From an uncultured bacterium (lineage in GTDB: Bacteria; CALINM01), in assembly GCA_938045315.1 (NCBI GenBank), contig CALINM010000175.1, positions 1 to 8,594 of the forward strand: 8,594 bases of DNA, written 5' to 3'. This document shows, piece after piece, positions 6,783 to 8,594 of the stretch. The notes below the pieces were generated by a model. The model was not told where the DNA came from. It saw only the letters and a program-made list of their open reading frames with translations, and searched no databases. Positions within the stretch are counted from its first letter, which is position 1. The number at the start of each line of letters is the position of its first letter. The position numbers were made by a program, and so were the translations under genes.

Positions 6783-8360
6783 ATGAAAGTACTATTTATA
6801 CAGCCACCCATAGAAGACTTTTACACGACAAATATTAGGAACTACCCTTTAGGGCTCCTCTTTATTGCATCAAATTTAAAAGACATCTGTGATGTTAAGA
6901 TTGTAGATCTAAGAGTGGGGAGTAAAGAAATAGAGTCCCCATTTAATGAATTGAACAAGTTTTACAATAAAAGGTATTCTCCATATAAGCTATTTTCTCG
7001 ATATCAAAGATTTGGATTAAATCAGGATAGAATAAGAGATATAATTAAAAAGGAGAAACCCAAAGTAGTTGGCATATCAAATCTTTTTTGCACCTATTCT
7101 GAGGAAGCATTAGAAGTTGCTAAAATAGCAAAAGAAGTAGACGAAAAGATTATTACTGTTCTTGGTGGTAACCATCCTACATTATTTCCTGAGGACGTGT
7201 TAAAGAAAACATTTGTAGACATTGTAATAAGAGGAGAGGGGGATATACCTTTTCGAGAGTTGGTTAGAAAACTTATTAGTGGGGGAAAACTCACAAATAT
7301 AGAGGGAGTTTCTTTTAAAACTGATGGTAAATTATACCTTTCTTTACCATTTTTTAATACCTCTTGTAGCTTAAATCTCGATAGAGCATTAATCCCAAAA
7401 GAAAACTATCCCTACGGTAAAGGCTTTATAGCTCCTGTTATTACAAGTAGAGGATGTCCTTACCATTGCGATTTCTGTGGCAAACCAGAGACAAGATTTG
7501 GGTATTACCACATAGATGATGTGAAAAAAGACATTGATAAACTAATAAATCTTGGATTTGATACTATTGATATAGAAGACGATTTTTTTGACATTACCCT
7601 TCCAAGAAATATGGAAATTTTGAAATGGTTGGGGGACAAAAAAATAAGAATAACTGCAATGAACGGCATTGTACCAAAAATCAATGACAAAGCTAAAGAA
7701 ATTTTAAAATCTATAAATTTTCAGAGAATTAATCTTTCACTTGTGGATAGTAATGATGAATTAAAGGAAGAGATAAATAGAGGACATTTTAAAGAAGCTG
7801 ATACTGTATTAAATCAATTTATAAGCACTGGCATACCAATAGAGGTTCATTTTATTATCGGCTTGCCAGACCAAAGTCCTGAAGGACTAATAAATACAAT
7901 GCTATATTTAGCAGAGAAAAAAGTGCTTTTAGGACCAAGTGTTTACTACCTTGCACCGGGCAGTAAAATTTACGAAAATTATGTTAAAAAATATGGAAGA
8001 ATTGATTTTAAATTTGCCCGATCAAGTGTTCTATTTCCTGTTAATAAAAACTTTGATGTAATAGCGCTGGCTACATTTATGAGACTAACCAGATTTGTAA
8101 ATTACATAAAGTCCCTTCTTGACAAATATGGACAGGATTTTCACATAAAAGAGCTAATGAAAGTGGTGATGAACAAAAAGGAAATAGATGGTAAGATCTT
8201 AGAGACTTTGATTGAAAGAAAGACGTTTATAAGTTTCGATAAAACAAAAAAAAAGTTTTATGAAGATTATAGCAAAAAATACATAATTGAAGATTTTCTT
8301 TCCAAGCTTAGATTTATCAGGGGTTACAAGTCAGAAAATATTTGTTATTTTAAAATATAA
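6783..8360 (+). CDS. Cobalamin-binding radical SAM enzyme of unknown substrate
   Basis: The 525-aa protein has two recognisable parts. Residues 1-165 form a B12-binding Rossmann-type domain (MKVLFIQPP start, NYPLGLLFIAS, VVGISN, LGGNHPTLFPEDVL, VIRGEGDIPFREL). The DxHxxG motif of His-on B12 enzymes is absent, as in many B12 radical SAM proteins. Residues about 215-400 are the radical SAM barrel. It has the cluster motif C225-x3-C229-x2-C232 (SRGCPYHCDFCG) to bind [4Fe-4S], then IEDDFFD, NLSLVDSNDE and VHFIIGLPDQSPEG, which resemble later barrel strands. The last 120 residues (from about KFARSSVLFP) are charged, and I do not recognise them. Relatives (the BchE-like and class B methylase group) carry out methylation or ring rearrangement on lipids, antibiotics or tetrapyrroles, so a methyltransferase is a reasonable guess only. 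It is probably a single-gene transcript, divergent from uvrB. No terminator was found after the TAA. Confidence 0.87.
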   Translation: MKVLFIQPPIEDFYTTNIRNYPLGLLFIASNLKDICDVKIVDLRVGSKEIESPFNELNKFYNKRYSPYKLFSRYQRFGLNQDRIRDIIKKEKPKVVGISNLFCTYSEEALEVAKIAKEVDEKIITVLGGNHPTLFPEDVLKKTFVDIVIRGEGDIPFRELVRKLISGGKLTNIEGVSFKTDGKLYLSLPFFNTSCSLNLDRALIPKENYPYGKGFIAPVITSRGCPYHCDFCGKPETRFGYYHIDDVKKDIDKLINLGFDTIDIEDDFFDITLPRNMEILKWLGDKKIRITAMNGIVPKINDKAKEILKSINFQRINLSLVDSNDELKEEINRGHFKEADTVLNQFISTGIPIEVHFIIGLPDQSPEGLINTMLYLAEKKVLLGPSVYYLAPGSKIYENYVKKYGRIDFKFARSSVLFPVNKNFDVIALATFMRLTRFVNYIKSLLDKYGQDFHIKELMKVVMNKKEIDGKILETLIERKTFISFDKTKKKFYEDYSKKYIIEDFLSKLRFIRGYKSENICYFKI

Positions 8361-8450
8361 ACGGCAAAGGCAGGTATTCTCACCCCTTTGTGGCATAGAA
8401 AATTTAACCCTGAATAATGCATCCCTGTCAACTACAGGAAATAGAAGCAC
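8361..8450. other. Spacer after the radical SAM gene; no gene or terminator seen
   Basis: This segment lies between the radical SAM stop and the stop of the minus-strand fragment. It shares the raised G+C of the window end. A 6-bp stem (CAAAGG/CCTTTG with a 14-nt loop) occurs at about 8365-8390, but no T-run follows, so it is not an intrinsic terminator. TGTCA at 8426-8430 and TGACA at 8457-8461 form a short inverted pair, and CCCTGTCA recurs at 8423 and 8529. These could be remnants of an insertion-sequence end but are too short to claim. Confidence 0.3.
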
Positions 8451-8594
8451 CTAAGGTGACATATCAGGTCTATCTTCCTTGATTATCTCCCCCGGGGTTT
8501 TGCCACTTTTTCTGATATTTCTTTGCTTCCCTGTCAGACCCTGTTCCTTAAGGATCCTTTTTATCGCTCCTTCTTGTGCAGGGAACTTTCCTCC
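8451..8594 (-). pseudogene. Possible transposase fragment, continuing past the window end
   Basis: The minus strand is open for 47 codons from the window edge to a TAG at 8451-8453. It includes GAIKRILKEQGLTGKQ and then a basic, Pro-containing stretch SGKTPGEIIKEDRPDM. This resembles the segment between the helix-turn-helix and the catalytic rve domain of IS3/IS481-like transposases, where RPN-x-W-x-T-D-I normally follows. Here the resemblance stops at RPDM and the frame ends two codons later, as expected of a broken copy. G+C over 8361-8594 is about 44% by hand count, clearly above the neighbouring genes. The similarity is from memory of the family pattern and is modest. It may equally be the true C-terminus of an unknown protein. 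Confidence 0.35.

Noticed and set aside
8364-8391. Intrinsic terminator after the radical SAM gene
   Set aside because: The stem is only 6 bp with a 14-nt loop, and it is followed by mixed sequence instead of a T-run.
8426-8461. Defined insertion-sequence end with terminal inverted repeat (TGTCA...)
   Set aside because: Only one end would be in the window, the repeats are 5 bp, and no target-site duplication can be seen; kept only as a hint within the transposase-fragment finding.

Overview
The window is AT-rich bacterial chromosome (hand counts of a few lines give roughly one-third G+C). It is gene-dense and holds five complete genes plus a partial gene at each end. UvrB, UvrC and a DUF4388/receiver protein mark it as bacterial, but the S-adenosylmethionine synthetase is of the archaeal type. 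Together with the low G+C and a cobalamin-binding radical SAM enzyme, this suggests an anaerobic, possibly thermophilic lineage (Deferribacterota- or Nitrospirota-like, or a deep-branching group). That placement is a guess; the sequence carries no rRNA or other phylogenetic marker.

Layout. At 1-3434 a minus-strand run reads, in transcription order, uvrC (3434-1845), a DUF4388 / degenerate receiver / GAF-like regulator (1785-169) and the N-terminus of a CheY-like response regulator (165 to beyond base 1). A 102-bp divergent intergenic region (3435-3536) separates uvrC from the plus-strand archaeal-type SAM synthetase (3537-4739). That gene converges on uvrB (minus, 6733-4736), with the two stop codons overlapping. 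A 49-bp divergent region (6734-6782) separates uvrB from a plus-strand B12-binding radical SAM gene (6783-8360). The last 234 bp are visibly less AT-rich (about 44% G+C by hand count) and contain a minus-strand reading-frame fragment that looks like transposase debris.

How the genes relate. UvrB and UvrC are the damage-verification and dual-incision subunits of nucleotide excision repair. Both keep the UVR motif through which these proteins contact each other, but they are split by the synthetase gene and must be transcribed separately. The SAM synthetase makes the cofactor that the radical SAM enzyme consumes; this is a general link, not evidence of one pathway. The two signalling genes downstream of uvrC may be co-transcribed with it.

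The most interesting signals are four. First, all five complete genes have a TAnnnT (-10-like) element ending only 6-8 nt before their ATG and no evident Shine-Dalgarno sequence, which suggests leaderless mRNAs. Second, UvrC ends right after its nuclease domain, without the usual C-terminal helix-hairpin-helix module. Third, the receiver domain of the DUF4388 protein has Phe where the phospho-accepting Asp belongs. Fourth, an operator-like 7-8-7 dyad lies between uvrC and the synthetase gene. I saw no clear evidence of a wholly new multi-gene system, and no tRNA, rRNA or CRISPR.
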